From Planctomycetota bacterium (lineage in GTDB: Bacteria; Planctomycetota; B129-G9), in contig QNCA01000145.1 of the NCBI GenBank assembly GCA_003644325.1, positions 1 to 5,134 of the forward strand: a stretch of 5,134 nucleotides of DNA. The letters run 5' to 3'. Positions within the stretch are counted from its first letter, which is position 1. The number at the start of each line of letters is the position of its first letter. Shown here in pieces: positions 5,062 to 5,134 of this stretch. The notes beneath the pieces were generated by a model. The model was not told the DNA's origin and made no database searches. It saw only the letters and a program-made list of their open reading frames with translations. The position numbers were made by a program, and so were the translations under genes.

Positions 5062-5089
5062 GCGTTGCCGGCGAACGCCGGCACAACGC
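5062..5089. repeat. Strong inverted repeat (hairpin) in the 5' leader
   Basis: The plus strand reads GCGTT-GCCGGCG-AA-CGCCGGC-AC-AACGC: a perfect GCCGGCG/CGCCGGC core (5067-5073 with 5076-5082), extended by GCGTT/AACGC outer arms with a 2-nt bulge. The minus-strand RNA would form a stable hairpin about 30 nt before the SD. On the plus strand a run of six T (5097-5102) follows about 7 nt after the stem, so it could also be a terminator for a rightward transcript, although no rightward gene is visible here. Confidence 0.55.
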
Positions 5090-5110
5090 CCTACCGTTTT
5101 TTGCGCTCTC

Positions 5111-5133
5111 CCGAAGTTACACCCTTCGGTAAC
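5111..5133. repeat. Two overlapping, alternative short inverted repeats
   Basis: CCGAAG (5111-5116) pairs with CTTCGG (5124-5129). GTTAC (5116-5120) pairs with GTAAC (5129-5133). The two stems share bases 5116 and 5129 and are offset, so they could not both form fully. This could be a dyad for a DNA-binding protein or a short switching hairpin. The window ends one base later, so the context is incomplete. Confidence 0.35.
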
Positions 5134-5134
5134 A

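Larger units (their letters stand above)
5034..5134 (-). other. Non-coding leader upstream of the DUF5320 gene
   Basis: No credible gene lies in the right-hand 101 nt. On the minus strand the order is: overlapping short inverted repeats (5111-5133), a run of six A (5101-5096 side), a strong inverted repeat (5062-5089), then an AT-rich stretch before the SD. TAGATT at about 5040-5046 might serve as a -10 element, but no -35 match is spaced correctly, so I do not assign a promoter. Confidence 0.4.

Noticed and set aside
1..5134. tRNA, rRNA or known riboswitch
   Set aside because: No cloverleaf, rRNA segment or recognisable riboswitch core was found by eye on either strand; the short gaps leave little room for one.

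Overview
The window is a compact, GC-rich gene cluster in which all eight recognisable genes lie on the minus strand, so it reads from right to left. The mix of genes suggests a strictly anaerobic bacterium: a MetV-type methylenetetrahydrofolate reductase subunit (Wood-Ljungdahl pathway), two MinD-type ATPases with inserted ferredoxin domains, a NifX/orange-protein-type metal-cluster protein, a NifU/IscU-type scaffold and a radical SAM enzyme. The Shine-Dalgarno (SD) sites are strong and typically bacterial. I cannot fix the phylum from sequence alone; acetogen-like or sulfate-reducer-like lineages in Desulfobacterota, Actinobacteriota, Chloroflexota or Firmicutes would all fit.

Layout in transcription order. 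5134-5019 is a non-coding leader with strong inverted repeats and an unusually long SD. 5018-4692 encodes a Gly/Trp/Arg-rich DUF5320-type small protein. 4691-4518 is a structured intergenic leader with a hairpin at the stop codon and short repeats just before the next SD. 4517-4155 encodes a NifX/NifB-C-type (PF02579) protein. 4082-3411 encodes MetV (PF12225 type). 3342-2485 and 2521-1619 encode two paralogous P-loop ATPases, each with an inserted 2x[4Fe-4S] ferredoxin domain, and the two genes overlap by 37 nt. 1605-1198 encodes a NifU-like scaffold. 1110-874 encodes an FmdB-type zinc-ribbon protein with a Cys-rich tail. 870 to beyond position 1 encodes a COG0731-type radical SAM protein with a C-terminal helix-turn-helix-like region, cut by the window edge.

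How they may work together. The NifX-like protein plus the paired ferredoxin-domain MinD ATPases resembles the anaerobe-specific 'orange protein' (ORP) gene set of Desulfovibrio, whose ORP protein holds a Mo-Cu-sulfide cluster. Here that core is joined to a scaffold for Fe-S assembly (NifU-like) and to MetV, a protein that itself carries Fe-S clusters. The simplest inference is a metallocluster assembly or delivery operon, possibly serving MetV or another redox enzyme. The sequence shows co-location, overlaps and short gaps; the functional link is inference. Gaps of 174 nt (DUF5320 to NifX-like) and 87 nt (NifU-like to FmdB) are the places where the transcription unit could be divided.
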